Program-made: the position numbers and the translations under genes | Assembly: GCF_030540545.1 (NCBI RefSeq) | Contig: NZ_JAUNVZ010000001.1 | Coordinates: forward strand, 1-64,000 | Source: Rothia sp. (in: high G+C Gram-positive bacteria) | Lineage (GTDB): Bacteria > Actinomycetota > Actinomycetes > Actinomycetales > Micrococcaceae | DNA length: 64,000 nt | Direction of reading: 5' to 3' | Notes under the pieces: generated by a model | Database searches by the model: none | Seen by the model: the letters and a program-made list of their open reading frames with translations, nothing else | What the model was told of the DNA's origin: nothing | Shown here: piece after piece, positions 27,195 through 38,067 of the stretch | How the letters are laid out: each line of letters begins with the position of its first letter | Position numbering within the stretch: position 1 is the stretch's first letter

Positions 27195-27940
27195 TGAATA
27201 CTCCTGATGCTGACTATGTAGCTTTGAATCGCGAGAAGAGCTATACCATGCGTGTGGAGCAATCTGAAGATGGCTCCGATATGGAAGTTGAGTTCCTCCA
27301 TGCGGAAGGAAATATTGATACTGATGAATATAGCCCTACGGAAATAGATTACGAAGAGCTAGAGCACAGCAACGCCCCGGAGCAGATGTTACGCCGCGCT
27401 CGCGGCATAGCCTCCGAAGCGGGTATGGGGCGCCTGAACGATGACTCGGCAAAGATTCTCTTCCGCCGATTCGGTGCTGCCATGGACCAAACCCCCGGCG
27501 CGAAAAAACCCAAAATATCGACCCCTAACGATATAGCTCTGGCTCGATTGGGCGGCTACACCGGATCTAAAGAAAGTTTCCGCGACCCCAAAGCCTTAGG
27601 TGGTGTGCTGGATAATCTGCTGCGCTCTCGCGGCTGGCAATACCCTGTCTCTGTGGCTGGCGTGACCGCACGCTGGTCCCAGCTGGTGGGTGAGTATATT
27701 GCCGAACATACTGAGCCCACCACCTTCAAAGACGGAGTGCTGACCGTGCAATGCGATAGCACCGCCTACGCTACCCAGCTCAAGCTCATGCGCTTTGATG
27801 TCTTGGCCCATATGAATCGAGAACTGGGTGAGGATATTGTTCGCGGTCTGAATATTCTCGGCCCCAATAATGGTCGTTGGCGCTCGCGTGGCGGATGGCG
27901 TGTACAGGGTGGTCGAGGGGTGCGCGATACCTATGGATAG
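27194..27940 (+). CDS. DciA-type replicative helicase loader (DUF721)
   Basis: A 248-residue protein whose C-terminal half carries the DUF721/DciA domain (SVAGVTARWSQLVGEYIAEH, then LTVQCDSTAYATQLKLM). DciA is the ancestral helicase-loading factor of bacteria lacking DnaC; it works with DnaB, encoded at 221-1585. The N-terminal half is acidic and variable. It overlaps recF by one base (TAATG), so translation is coupled. The Rv0004-type homologue has the same position. Confidence 0.9.
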   Translation: MNTPDADYVALNREKSYTMRVEQSEDGSDMEVEFLHAEGNIDTDEYSPTEIDYEELEHSNAPEQMLRRARGIASEAGMGRLNDDSAKILFRRFGAAMDQTPGAKKPKISTPNDIALARLGGYTGSKESFRDPKALGGVLDNLLRSRGWQYPVSVAGVTARWSQLVGEYIAEHTEPTTFKDGVLTVQCDSTAYATQLKLMRFDVLAHMNRELGEDIVRGLNILGPNNGRWRSRGGWRVQGGRGVRDTYG

Positions 27941-28042
27941 GGTGTGTGTGGCAGAGGAATATATCACTGAGTGATTCGGTCAACGTACGGCTGCGCTAGG
28001 TGTACTGGCTGTGCTGTACACCCCTACCGCCACGGGGGATGA

Positions 28043-28073
28043 GGCGCTCTAAGCGCCCTCTGAGGCGTTTTTG
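28043..28073 (+). terminator. Hairpin between dciA and gyrB
   Basis: GGCGCT and AGCGCC can pair, and the following GGCG before a TTTTT run can pair alternatively with the same CGCC. It is a short terminator or an attenuator-like element. Confidence 0.45.
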
Positions 28074-28132
28074 TGAGTCCTAAGGCTGAAAAATCACCTC
28101 AAAACATGTTCTATAGGGGATATTTTCGGTAG

Positions 28133-30241
<2,109 letters not shown>

Positions 30242-30305
30242 GACCCGCTTGAAAAGCGCGCGCTAAAAGATATCAGGGAACAACGATAAGAATGAGACGA
30301 TAAGT

Positions 30306-32924
30306 ATGAGTGAAGAGAATAACTCTACGCCCGAGATTGAGGTCATGACCAACCGCGGCGAGATCGTGGTGGATAACCCTCACGGTCATATTGAACAGGT
30401 GGACCTGCAGACCGAAATGCAGCGCTCCTACCTGGACTACGCTATGGCGGTTATTATTGGCCGCGCACTGCCGGATGTACGTGACGGCCTCAAGCCTGTG
30501 CACCGTCGCGTGATTTACGCAATGTACGACGGTGGTTACCGCCCCGACCGCTCCTTCAATAAGTGCGCTCGCGTGGTAGGTGATGTGATGGGTCAGTTCC
30601 ACCCGCACGGTGACGCCGCGATTTATGACGCCCTGGTGCGTCTGATTCAGGGCTGGACCCTGCGCTACCCCCTGGCACTGGGTCAGGGCAACTTCGGCTC
30701 CCCCGGTAATGACGGTGCGGCAGCTCCCCGTTACACCGAGACCAAGATGGCGCCCATTGCTATGGAAATGGTGCGCGATATTACCGAAGATACCGTGGAT
30801 TTCCAGCCGAACTACGACGGTAAGTCTCTGGAACCTACCGTATTGCCCTCGCGCATCCCGAACCTGCTGGTCAACGGCTCCTCGGGTATTGCTGTGGGTA
30901 TGGCAACCAATATCCCGCCGCATAACCTGCGCGAAGTAGCCGATGGCGTGGACTGGTACCTGCAGAACCCCAATGCCACCAATGAAGAGCTGCTGGCAGC
31001 CCTGATGGAACGCATTAAGGGCCCCGACTTCCCCACCGGTGCAACCATTTTGGGCACCAAGGGTATTGAAGACGCCTACCGTACCGGTCGCGGCTCGATC
31101 ACCATGCGCGCGGTGGTTAACGTTGAGGAAATCAACGGCCGCACCTGCCTGGTGGTGACCGAACTGCCCTATCAGGCAAACCCGGATAACCTGGCGATTA
31201 AGATTGCCGACCTGATTAAGGACGGCAAGATTACCGGTATTTCCGATCTGCGCGATGAGACCAGTGGTCGTACCGGTCAGCGCCTGGTGATTGTGCTCAA
31301 GCGCGATGCTGTCGCCAAGGTTGTGCTCAACAACCTGTACAAGCACACCCAGCTGCAGGAGAATTTCTCCGCCAATATGCTGGCCATTGTGGACGGGGTG
31401 CCCCGCACCTTGTCCCTGGATGCCTTTATTCGCCACTGGGTTACCCACCAGCTGGACGTTATTGTGCGCCGCACCCGCTACCGTCTGCGCCAGGCGGAAG
31501 AAGAGGCGCATATTCTGCGCGGTCTGCTCAAGGCTCTGGATGCCCTGGATGAGGTTATTGCCCTGATCCGCCGCTCCCCCACCGTAGATGAGGCGCGCAC
31601 GGGTCTGATGCAGCTGCTGGGCATTGATGAGGCTCAGGCTCAGGCTATTTTGAATATGCAGCTGCGCCGCCTGGCTGCTCTGGAGCGCCAGAAGATTGAG
31701 GATCGTCACGCCGAGCTGGAGCGCCTGATCGGCGAATACAATGCGATTATTGCCTCCGAGGCTCGTCAGCGTGAGATTGTCTCCCAGGAGCTGCGCGAAA
31801 TCGTCAACCGCTATGGCGATGACCGCCGCACCCAGATCCTGCGCGGCTACGACGGAGATATGTCCATTGAGGACCTGATTCCCGAAGAGGAAGTGGTGGT
31901 TACCATTACCCGCGGCGGCTATGTTAAGCGTACCCGCAGCGACCAATACCGCAGCCAGCACCGCGGTGGTAAGGGTATTAAGGGTGCCTCCCTGCGCGGC
32001 GATGATGTGGTGGAGCACTTCTTTGTCACCACCACCCACAGCTGGATTCTCTTCTTTACGAACCTGGGTCGCGTCTACCGCACCAAGGGCTATGAGCTCA
32101 TGGATGCCGGTCGCGACGCCAAGGGTCAGCATGTGGCTAATCTTCTGGAATTCCAGCCCGGAGAGACCATCGCTAAGGTCATGGAGCTGCGTTCCTATGA
32201 GGATGCGGACTATCTGGTGCTGGCAACTCGCGGCGGCATGATTAAGAAGAGCCGCTTGAGCGATTACGACACCAACCGTACCGCGGGTCTGATTGCTATT
32301 AACCTGCGCGAGGGCGATGAGGTTGTTTCGGCATTCCTGGCTTCGGCTAGCGATGATATTATTCTGGTTTCCCGTGCCGGTATGTCCCTGCGCTTTAATG
32401 CCACCGATGAGGCTCTGCGTCCTATGGGTCGTTCCACCTCGGGTGTGACCGGTATGAAGTTCCGCGACGGCGATGAGCTGATTTCGGCTAATCTGGTAAC
32501 CGATAATAGCTTTGTCTTTGTGGTCACCGAGGGTGGCTACGCCAAGCGCACCAGCGTGGACGAGTACCGCGTGCAGGGTCGTAATGGCTACGGCATTAAG
32601 GTTGCCAAGCTGGTGGAGGATCGCGGTGCTCTGGTGGGTGCCCTGATTGTTGATGAGGATGACGAGGTGCTGGTTGTTATGGCCGGCGGCAAGGTTGTCC
32701 GCACCAATGTCTCCGAAGTGCCGGCTAAGGGCCGCGATACTATGGGTGTTATTTTTGCAAAGCCCGGTAAGGGCGATAGCATTATCGGTGTGGCTCGTAA
32801 TCAGGATCGTCAGCTGGACTCCGCCGAGGAACAGGACGAAGATTCTGAGCAGAGCGCCGCACAGGCAGAGCACACATCACAGGACGGTGGCGAAAATGAC
32901 GCCGCCGGACAGGAAGGTAACTAA
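30306..32924 (+). CDS. gyrA: DNA gyrase subunit A
   Basis: DNA-cleavage subunit (872 residues). The active Tyr143 is in [11 protein letters not shown] and the DNA-binding loop [15 protein letters not shown] is at 99-113. The position matching E. coli Ser83 is Ala104 and the acid equivalent to Asp87 is Asp108. The C-terminal beta-pinwheel holds repeated blades with the GyrA box [13 protein letters not shown]. The acidic tail ([10 protein letters not shown]) is long. The stop overlaps the next gene by one base. Confidence 0.98.
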   Translation: MSEENNSTPEIEVMTNRGEIVVDNPHGHIEQVDLQTEMQRSYLDYAMAVIIGRALPDVRDGLKPVHRRVIYAMYDGGYRPDRSFNKCARVVGDVMGQFHPHGDAAIYDALVRLIQGWTLRYPLALGQGNFGSPGNDGAAAPRYTETKMAPIAMEMVRDITEDTVDFQPNYDGKSLEPTVLPSRIPNLLVNGSSGIAVGMATNIPPHNLREVADGVDWYLQNPNATNEELLAALMERIKGPDFPTGATILGTKGIEDAYRTGRGSITMRAVVNVEEINGRTCLVVTELPYQANPDNLAIKIADLIKDGKITGISDLRDETSGRTGQRLVIVLKRDAVAKVVLNNLYKHTQLQENFSANMLAIVDGVPRTLSLDAFIRHWVTHQLDVIVRRTRYRLRQAEEEAHILRGLLKALDALDEVIALIRRSPTVDEARTGLMQLLGIDEAQAQAILNMQLRRLAALERQKIEDRHAELERLIGEYNAIIASEARQREIVSQELREIVNRYGDDRRTQILRGYDGDMSIEDLIPEEEVVVTITRGGYVKRTRSDQYRSQHRGGKGIKGASLRGDDVVEHFFVTTTHSWILFFTNLGRVYRTKGYELMDAGRDAKGQHVANLLEFQPGETIAKVMELRSYEDADYLVLATRGGMIKKSRLSDYDTNRTAGLIAINLREGDEVVSAFLASASDDIILVSRAGMSLRFNATDEALRPMGRSTSGVTGMKFRDGDELISANLVTDNSFVFVVTEGGYAKRTSVDEYRVQGRNGYGIKVAKLVEDRGALVGALIVDEDDEVLVVMAGGKVVRTNVSEVPAKGRDTMGVIFAKPGKGDSIIGVARNQDRQLDSAEEQDEDSEQSAAQAEHTSQDGGENDAAGQEGN

Positions 32925-33523
32925 TGAGCACGAATCCGCAGAGCGCATCCTCGGCGCAGAAGTCCGTCTCCACCGAGAAGAAGGCTGCCCCGAAGAAGAG
33001 CGCATCCGGCGCTAAGAAGGCTCCTGCAGGCGCTAAGAAGAAGCCCGTTGCCCGTAAGGGCAGGACCGGACCTGCACGCCGCACCACTGCGGCTCGTCGC
33101 GGCCCGGCGTCGCGCGCACAGGGCTCCCGCCGTCAGCTGGTGCGCCCTGCACCGCGTAGCAAGATTCGTCGCGCTCGCCTGGTGGTCCAGAAGATTGACC
33201 CCTGGTCGGTAGCTAAGATGGTCTTCCTGCTTTCGATGGCTCTGGGTATTGTGGTGGTTGTGGCTTCTGTGCTGCTCTTCCTCTTCCTGCAGGCATCCGG
33301 CTCTTTCCAGGGTATTAACCAGCTGCTGACCTCTTTGGGTACCGGTAATCAGGCTATTGATATTACTCAGATGGTCTCTGTGGGTCAGGTTGCTTTGATT
33401 ACCACCATTATTTCGGTGGTCAATACTGTGCTCTTTACCCTGTTGGGTATGATTGCTGCGACCCTGTACAACCTGGCTGCTCGCCTGGTTGGTGGTATTA
33501 CTCTGACGATGAGTGATGAGTAA
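32924..33523 (+). CDS. DUF3566 membrane protein
   Basis: 199 residues: a Lys/Ala/Arg/Ser-rich N-terminal arm to about residue 75, then the DUF3566 domain with two membrane helices (about 97-122 and 148-175). The gene follows gyrA with a one-base overlap in most actinobacteria (Rv0007 position). Published work on the mycobacterial homologue links it to the divisome; nothing in this sequence proves that here. The basic arm probably lies in the cytoplasm. Confidence 0.85.
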   Translation: MSTNPQSASSAQKSVSTEKKAAPKKSASGAKKAPAGAKKKPVARKGRTGPARRTTAARRGPASRAQGSRRQLVRPAPRSKIRRARLVVQKIDPWSVAKMVFLLSMALGIVVVVASVLLFLFLQASGSFQGINQLLTSLGTGNQAIDITQMVSVGQVALITTIISVVNTVLFTLLGMIAATLYNLAARLVGGITLTMSDE

Positions 33524-33599
33524 AAGCCCGGATTTATGCGGGTTTTCTGCTGAATCAGCATCCAAAAAGTGCATGTGATGCAGAACATATGATTTCGAC

Positions 33600-33628
33600 T
33601 TGCAGGGGGTGAAAAACCTCTGTATAGT
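33600..33628 (+). promoter_or_regulatory. Promoter of tRNA-Ile
   Basis: TTGCAG at 33600-33605, a 17-base spacer, and TATAGT at 33623-33628 give a good vegetative promoter. The tRNA starts 37 bases after the -10 box. The same -10 and spacer pattern precedes the second tRNA-Ala module. Confidence 0.7.
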
Positions 33629-33665
33629 TATATCTCGTTCCACGGGGAAACCCGAAGGAATGGGA

Positions 33666-33739
33666 GGGCGTATAGCTCAGACGGTTAGAGCGCTTCGCTG
33701 ATAACGAAGAGGTCCCTGGTTCGATTCCAGGTACGCCCA
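33666..33739 (+). tRNA. tRNA-Ile (GAT)
   Basis: 74 bases. Acceptor GGGCGTA pairs with TACGCCC, the anticodon loop CTGATAA gives GAT, and the T-loop is GGTTCGATTCC. CCA is not encoded. It lies directly downstream of gyrA and DUF3566 as in many actinobacteria. Confidence 0.97.
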
Positions 33740-33763
33740 CTCTCTGAAAACTGAAAGGGAAAA

Positions 33764-33877
33764 ATGAAGAAGATTCTTCTGATTGCGACCCTGGCGGTGG
33801 CCGGAGTTCTGGGTTTGAAAAAAGCTCAGGATGCCAAGCTTGCACAAGCCTGGCGTGAATCTACGGATTCTTTATAA
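33764..33877 (+). CDS. Small DLW-39-type membrane protein
   Basis: 37 residues: MKKILLIATLAVAG, then VLGLKKAQDAKLAQAW and a short polar end. It has one hydrophobic segment at about 4-18. The length, position between tRNA-Ile and tRNA-Ala, and basic helix after the hydrophobic stretch resemble the actinobacterial DLW-39 family of unknown function. AAAGGGAAAA precedes the ATG. It may share the tRNA-Ile transcript. Confidence 0.7.
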   Translation: MKKILLIATLAVAGVLGLKKAQDAKLAQAWRESTDSL

Positions 33878-33901
33878 AATAATAGCGATTTCCGCTAATG
33901 C

Positions 33902-33974
33902 GGGGGCGTGGCGCAATTGGTAGCGCATCTGCTTTGCAAGCAGAGGGTTAGGGGTTCGAGTCCCCTCGCCTCCA
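33902..33974 (+). tRNA. tRNA-Ala (TGC), copy 1
   Basis: 73 bases. Acceptor GGGGGCG pairs with CGCCTCC (one G-U pair); the anticodon loop TTTGCAA gives TGC. CCA is not encoded. Only one base separates it from the 5S rRNA gene. An identical copy is at 36492-36564. Confidence 0.97.
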
Positions 33975-33975
33975 C

Positions 33976-34094
33976 TTTCCGGTGATTATAGCAAGAGGGA
34001 AACGCCTGGTTCCATTCCGAACCCAGAAGCTAAGACTCTTAGCGCCGATGGTACTGCACTTTTGTGGGTGTGGGAGAGTAGGTCGTTGCCGGTT
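33976..34094 (+). rRNA. rrf: 5S rRNA, copy 1
   Basis: The stretch AGGGAAACGCCTGGTTCCAT, TTCCGAACCCAGAAGCTAAG and AGCGCCGATGGTACTGCA is diagnostic of 5S rRNA. The ends CCGGTGA and TTGCCGG pair as helix I. Length is about 119 bases. It is not preceded by 16S or 23S genes within this window; tRNA-Ala is immediately upstream. An identical copy is at 36566-36684. Confidence 0.95.
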
Positions 34095-34104
34095 TATTAT
34101 TGAT

Positions 34105-34140
34105 AAAGACCGCTGAGGAAACTCAGCGGTCTTTTTGTTT
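34105..34140 (+). terminator. Terminator of tRNA-Ala/5S module 1
   Basis: AAAGACCGCTGAG and CTCAGCGGTCTTT form a 13-bp stem with loop GAAA, followed by TTGTTT. A strong Rho-independent terminator. Confidence 0.9.
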
Positions 34141-34321
34141 ACCCTAAGGGCTGCTGATCCGCCACCTTTCCCCCCTCGAGATATCGAGCGGGCACAGTGG
34201 ATAAGCTGTTGCACGCTCTGCGGAGCGAGCTGCCCATAAATTCTAAAGTGCCCGGCGCGAGATAAGGCACTAAATGAGCAAAAGCGCACGCGAGGGTGCA
34301 CAAGCGCTATAGAATTTAAGC

Positions 34322-35497
34322 GTGACTACTGAATTAATCGTTCTAGTGATTGTGGTGTTGACGGCTCTAGCCTTCGACTTCACAAACGGCTTCCACGATA
34401 CCGGCAATGCCATGGCAACCTCCATTGCCACCGGCGCCTTGAAACCGAAAACCGCGGTGGCACTTTCTGCGAGCCTAAACCTCGTGGGTGCATTCCTCTC
34501 GGTTGAGGTGGCAAAAACTGTTGGTAAGGGGCTGGTAAACCTAGACCAAATCGACATTTCTCAAGACGGCTCAGGACTGATGCTCATCGTCTTTACCGGT
34601 CTGGTGGGCGGTATCCTATGGAACCTGCTGACCTGGCTGGTGGGTCTACCCTCAAGCTCCTCCCACGCTCTCTTTGGCGGCCTGATTGGTTCGGCTCTGG
34701 CAGCGCTGGGTTTCTCGGGCGTACAATGGGCGGGCGTCTTCTCTAAGATCGTAATCCCGGCGGTTATGTCCCCGGTGATTGCCGCCTTTGTCTCCTGTAT
34801 TGGTACGTGGTTGGTGTACCGTATTGCCGCTCCGGTTTCCGATGAGCGCAAGCACCGCACCTTCCGCTGGGGTCAGGTGGGCACTGCCTCCCTGATGTCC
34901 CTGGCTCACGGTACCAATGATGCCCAGAAGACCATGGGTGTTATCTTCCTGGCGCTGGTTGCCTCCGGCGCGGTGAATGAATCCGACTCTATCCCCTTCT
35001 GGGTCAAGGCAGCCTGTGCAATTGCTATTGCTCTGGGTACTTGGCTGGGTGGCTGGCGCATTATCCGTACCCTGGGTAAGGGTATTGTGGAGGTTGACAC
35101 CCCGCAGGGCGTGGCAGCTGACGGCGCATCCGCAGCTATTATTCTGACCTCCTCGCACTTCGGTATGGCTCTGTCCACCACTCACGTGGCAACCGGCTCC
35201 ATTCTGGGTTCGGGTCTGGGTCGTAAGGGTGCTCAGGTGCGCTGGGGTGTTGCAGGACGCATGGTGCTGGCGTGGGTTATTACCCTACCCGCCGCTTCGG
35301 TGATTGGCGCTGTGACCTGGCTGATTGGTGCGGGTCTGAATACCCTCACCGGCACCCATTTTGTGGGTGAGCTGGTGGTCTTTGGCCTGCTGTGCCTCTT
35401 TAGTTTCATTATTTGGCGCCGTTCCAAGCATGATGATGTTTCCGCAGATAGCGTGACCGATGATTGGGATGAGAAGAGCCAGAAGGTGAGTGCCTAA
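34322..35497 (+). CDS. pitA: Low-affinity inorganic phosphate transporter (PitA type)
   Basis: Membrane carrier (391 residues) taking up phosphate as a metal-phosphate with protons. The family signatures FDFTNGFHDTGNAMATSI near residues 18-35 and MSLAHGTNDAQKTMGVI in the second half are both present. About ten hydrophobic segments. GTG start. It is followed by a 100-residue membrane protein gene (one-base overlap) and a DUF3349 gene, the same trio as Rv0545c-Rv0544c-Rv0543c of mycobacteria. Here the trio lies between the two tRNA-Ala/5S repeats. Confidence 0.94.
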   Translation: MTTELIVLVIVVLTALAFDFTNGFHDTGNAMATSIATGALKPKTAVALSASLNLVGAFLSVEVAKTVGKGLVNLDQIDISQDGSGLMLIVFTGLVGGILWNLLTWLVGLPSSSSHALFGGLIGSALAALGFSGVQWAGVFSKIVIPAVMSPVIAAFVSCIGTWLVYRIAAPVSDERKHRTFRWGQVGTASLMSLAHGTNDAQKTMGVIFLALVASGAVNESDSIPFWVKAACAIAIALGTWLGGWRIIRTLGKGIVEVDTPQGVAADGASAAIILTSSHFGMALSTTHVATGSILGSGLGRKGAQVRWGVAGRMVLAWVITLPAASVIGAVTWLIGAGLNTLTGTHFVGELVVFGLLCLFSFIIWRRSKHDDVSADSVTDDWDEKSQKVSA

Positions 35498-35799
35498 TGT
35501 CGCTGTTTGAACTGCTGGAAAAGATTGTCCCTGTGACCCTTGCCGGCCTTGCCTTTGGTGCGGGTCTGCCGGCTCTCTACGCCCTGGGCGTGCGTCTGCT
35601 GGCGGGTCGTACCGAGTACACGGCGGACGGTCAGCTGGTGGAGATTGAACCGCCCTCGACTGCCGCTCGCGTGGCCTCTGCCCTGGTCTTTGTTCTGATC
35701 GTGGGCGTGATTATTGTGGCGATCCTATGGGTCGCTAAGGACTTTATTGACCATACCTTTGGCTGGAATATCTTCGGTGTTACCGGAGGCGGCCACTAA
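35497..35799 (+). CDS. Small membrane protein of the pitA operon
   Basis: 100 residues with two hydrophobic stretches (about 10-32 and 62-85). It overlaps pitA by one base (TAATG), so it is translated with it. The position matches the Rv0544c-type membrane protein next to mycobacterial pitA; no function is known. The C-terminus ends in a short His-containing tail (TGGGH). Confidence 0.8.
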   Translation: MSLFELLEKIVPVTLAGLAFGAGLPALYALGVRLLAGRTEYTADGQLVEIEPPSTAARVASALVFVLIVGVIIVAILWVAKDFIDHTFGWNIFGVTGGGH

Positions 35800-35826
35800 T
35801 GACTACTTGTAATGAAGGAGGGAACG

Positions 35827-36267
35827 ATGCCGGATAAGAATATTATTACCCGCGTCGTGGATTGGCTGAGCGTCGGCTATCCCAAAGACGTGCCCGTACA
35901 GGACCGTGCTGCGGTGATGGCGATTCTGAAGATGCGCCTGACCGATGTGCAGCTGCAGGAGGTTGTGCGTCAGCTGATGCAATCGCGCGCAGCCCGCGGT
36001 GAGGCTTATGTGAGCGACCAGCGCATTAATGAGTACATTCGTCGCGTGGTTGACCACACCCCCACCCCGCAGGATATTGACCGCGTGGCAAAGATCCTGG
36101 GCGCTCACGGTTTCTTGATTTCGGAGAATCACGTGAATGAGGATGCGGATATCGCAGGTCGCCCCGAGTATGTTGCGTACGAGGATCCGACCACCGGCGA
36201 GATTCGTATTGCTGAGCTGGCGGCTGAGGCGGCTAAGATTGCCGCTCCGGGTGCCGGTGAGGAATAA
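35827..36267 (+). CDS. DUF3349 domain protein of the pitA operon
   Basis: 146 residues from the ATG at 35827, which has AAGGAGGG upstream. The N-terminal segment ITRVVDWLSVGYPKDVPVQD and ILKMRLTDVQLQEVVRQLM match the DUF3349 pattern of small helical proteins found next to pitA in actinobacteria. The middle part adds YIRRVVDHTPTPQDIDRVAK. It is predicted soluble; role unknown, possibly regulatory for the transporter. Confidence 0.8.
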   Translation: MPDKNIITRVVDWLSVGYPKDVPVQDRAAVMAILKMRLTDVQLQEVVRQLMQSRAARGEAYVSDQRINEYIRRVVDHTPTPQDIDRVAKILGAHGFLISENHVNEDADIAGRPEYVAYEDPTTGEIRIAELAAEAAKIAAPGAGEE

Positions 36268-36315
36268 GCTTTTCTGCGGCTCATAGACCCGTCAGAGGCG
36301 CGTAGAAGAACGTAG

Positions 36316-36371
36316 AGCCCTGTGCCCGTGCATACCTGGTAGTAATAGGTACGCACGGGCACAGGGCTTTT
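36316..36371 (+). terminator. Terminator of the pitA operon
   Basis: A 22-base inverted repeat (AGCCCTGTGCCCGTGCATACCT) with one mismatch and a 9-base loop, followed by TTTTAAT. Confidence 0.85.
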
Positions 36372-36448
36372 AATCGGTGGGACGGGCGGTATGAGAGAGT
36401 AGTGCAACACCCACCCTAAAAGCGTGATACAGTTCATAGCTTTTCGAT

Positions 36449-36477
36449 TTGTATTCGGGGTGTTGGGTCTGTATAGT
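36449..36477 (+). promoter_or_regulatory. Promoter of the second tRNA-Ala/5S module
   Basis: TTGTAT at 36449-36454, a 17-base spacer and TATAGT at 36472-36477, with CTG directly before the -10 box as in the tRNA-Ile promoter. The tRNA starts 14 bases later. Confidence 0.65.
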
Positions 36478-36491
36478 TGTATATGCACCGC

Positions 36492-36564
36492 GGGGGCGTG
36501 GCGCAATTGGTAGCGCATCTGCTTTGCAAGCAGAGGGTTAGGGGTTCGAGTCCCCTCGCCTCCA
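36492..36564 (+). tRNA. tRNA-Ala (TGC), copy 2
   Basis: Identical to copy 1 at 33902-33974 (73 bases, anticodon TGC, no encoded CCA). Confidence 0.97.
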
Positions 36565-36565
36565 C

Positions 36566-36684
36566 TTTCCGGTGATTATAGCAAGAGGGAAACGCCTGGT
36601 TCCATTCCGAACCCAGAAGCTAAGACTCTTAGCGCCGATGGTACTGCACTTTTGTGGGTGTGGGAGAGTAGGTCGTTGCCGGTT
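36566..36684 (+). rRNA. rrf: 5S rRNA, copy 2
   Basis: Identical by eye to copy 1 at 33976-34094. No 16S or 23S gene is next to it. Confidence 0.95.
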
Positions 36685-36694
36685 TATTGTTGAT

Positions 36695-36731
36695 AAAGAC
36701 CGCTGAGGAAACTCAGCGGTCTTTTTTGTTT
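36695..36731 (+). terminator. Terminator of tRNA-Ala/5S module 2
   Basis: Same 13-bp stem and GAAA loop as copy 1, with one more T in the run that follows. Confidence 0.9.
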
Positions 36732-36793
36732 ACCCCTCTACAGAGTCTTTAGAGGTTATTCCCCTTTCTATCTCTAGCTGGCGGATATACACA

Positions 36794-36840
36794 AACCCGC
36801 GGGGTAGAATGCTTGATCAAGCACTCTATCCCGCGGGCTT
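36794..36840 (-). terminator. Terminator of the Ala/Lys-rich membrane protein gene
   Basis: A near-palindrome with arms AACCCGCGGGGTAGAATGCT and a matching right arm, meeting at TTGATCAA, with three wobble or mismatched positions. It lies 17 bases past the stop of the leftward gene 36858-37199. Confidence 0.7.
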
Positions 36841-36857
36841 TTCGAATATATGACCTC

Positions 36858-37199
36858 TTAGGCGTTCTTCCAGGGATCCTCAACCGGACGAGCAGCAGAG
36901 TATGCAGCGGCACCGGCAGCACCCAGAGCCACCAGCAGACCCACAAATGCCAGACCCTTACGGGGGCGCTTGCCGCCATTGCGAGCAATACGAGCCAGTT
37001 CCTTCTCGCTAGCCTTCAGGGTCTTAGCGGTAGCCTTACGAGCCTTCTTCAGGGCGCGCTCATTGCCGGTCAGCTTCTCAGCAAACATAGCGGCGGTCTT
37101 GGGATCGACCAGCTGCTCAGCCTTCTCAGCAACAGCCATGGACGCTACCACTGCGGCAGCCTTTGCAGCCTTAGCTGCCTTACGCTTCTTGCAGAACAT
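36858..37199 (-). CDS. Ala/Lys-rich protein with C-terminal membrane helix
   Basis: 113 residues starting MFCKKRKAAKAAKAAAVVAS, with AAGGAGG 5-6 bases before the ATG. A basic N-terminus, a charged helical middle (LKKARKATAKTLKASEKEL), and one hydrophobic helix at about 88-105 (LAFVGLLVALGAAGAAAYSA). It ends PWKNA. Tail-anchored topology is likely. I do not recognise the family; similar short proteins are common near origins of Micrococcaceae as far as I recall, but that was not checked. Confidence 0.7.
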   Translation of the reverse strand: MFCKKRKAAKAAKAAAVVASMAVAEKAEQLVDPKTAAMFAEKLTGNERALKKARKATAKTLKASEKELARIARNGGKRPRKGLAFVGLLVALGAAGAAAYSAARPVEDPWKNA

Positions 37200-37435
37200 T
37201 GTTCCTCCTTGGATAGTGCCGCCTCCGCATCGAGGGAGGAGGCAAATAAATCTGCTACTTCTTAGGATAAAAGGTTTAGCCCAAAATACCCACCGCACAT
37301 GGGGCTAGAGAGCCAAATAATCCCCTCATCTGCCCCAGGCAGAGAGCATCTGTTCACGCCCGGCTAAATTGCCCAAAGACGAATATAGGGCGCTTCATGT
37401 GGCATAGGGGGCGTGTGCCATGAGAAAATAGGGGT

Positions 37436-37963
37436 ATGACTATTGCAACTGCTAAGGCAACTATCCACACCAACTACGGTGATATTCACGTGGACCTCTT
37501 CGGTAACCACGCACCCCTGACCGTAGAGAACTTCATCGGTCTCTCCGATGGCTCCCGCGAGTGGAAGCACCCTCGCACCGGCGAAATCATGTCCCAGCCC
37601 CTGTACAAGGACGTGGTTTTCCACCGCATTATCAAGGACTTCATGATTCAGGGCGGTGACCCCCTGGGTCTGGGCATCGGCGGCCCCGGCTACCAGTTCA
37701 AGGACGAGTTCCACCCCGAGCTCTCCTTCTCCAAGCCCTACCTGCTGGCTATGGCAAACGCAGGCCCGGGCACCAACGGTTCCCAGTTCTTCATCACCAC
37801 CCAGCCCACCGAGTGGCTGAACAACCGCCACACCATCTTCGGTGAGGTCTCCGATGAAGAGTCCAAGAAGGTTGTGGACGCTATTGAGAGCGTACAGACC
37901 GGCCCCCAGGACCGCCCCGTTAAGGACGTTGTGATCTCCTCGATCGATATCGAGAAGCTCTAA
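37436..37963 (+). CDS. Peptidyl-prolyl cis-trans isomerase, cyclophilin type
   Basis: A 175-residue cytoplasmic cyclophilin that speeds proline isomerisation in folding proteins. Catalytic and binding motifs are VVFHRIIKDFMIQGGDP near 60-76 and GPGTNGSQFFITTQPTEWL near 108-126, the latter with the Trp linked to cyclosporin binding. No signal peptide. It corresponds in position to ppiA near actinobacterial origins. A strong terminator follows. Confidence 0.95.
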   Translation: MTIATAKATIHTNYGDIHVDLFGNHAPLTVENFIGLSDGSREWKHPRTGEIMSQPLYKDVVFHRIIKDFMIQGGDPLGLGIGGPGYQFKDEFHPELSFSKPYLLAMANAGPGTNGSQFFITTQPTEWLNNRHTIFGEVSDEESKKVVDAIESVQTGPQDRPVKDVVISSIDIEKL

Positions 37964-37974
37964 TCTTTTTCACA

Positions 37975-38029
37975 CTCAGCCCCCGCGCTTGCACCCCACA
38001 ACGGTGCTGAGCGCGGGGGCTGAGCTTTA
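37975..38029 (+). terminator. Terminator after the cyclophilin gene
   Basis: CTCAGCCCCCGCGCT and AGCGCGGGGGCTGAG form a 15-bp stem around a 20-base loop, followed by CTTTAT. Confidence 0.75.
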
Positions 38030-38067
38030 TATGACCTGCCCGTCCCTCGCGATTCATAAGGATATGT

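Larger units (their letters stand above)
33900..34146 (+). repeat. Direct repeat: tRNA-Ala/5S/terminator, copy 1
   Basis: 247 bases repeated at 36490-36737, offset 2590. By eye the copies differ by one substitution (TTATTATTG against TTATTGTTG) and one extra T in the terminator T-run. The unit holds tRNA-Ala, 5S rRNA and the terminator. Confidence 0.9.
36490..36737 (+). repeat. Direct repeat: tRNA-Ala/5S/terminator, copy 2
   Basis: The second copy of the 247-base unit at 33900, transcribed in the same direction. Unlike copy 1 it has its own promoter and no tRNA-Ile. Confidence 0.9.

Noticed and set aside
30273-32873. Open frame of 866 codons antisense to gyrA
   Set aside because: It mirrors the codon pattern of gyrA, has no ribosome site or family motif, and gyrA is unmistakable on the other strand.
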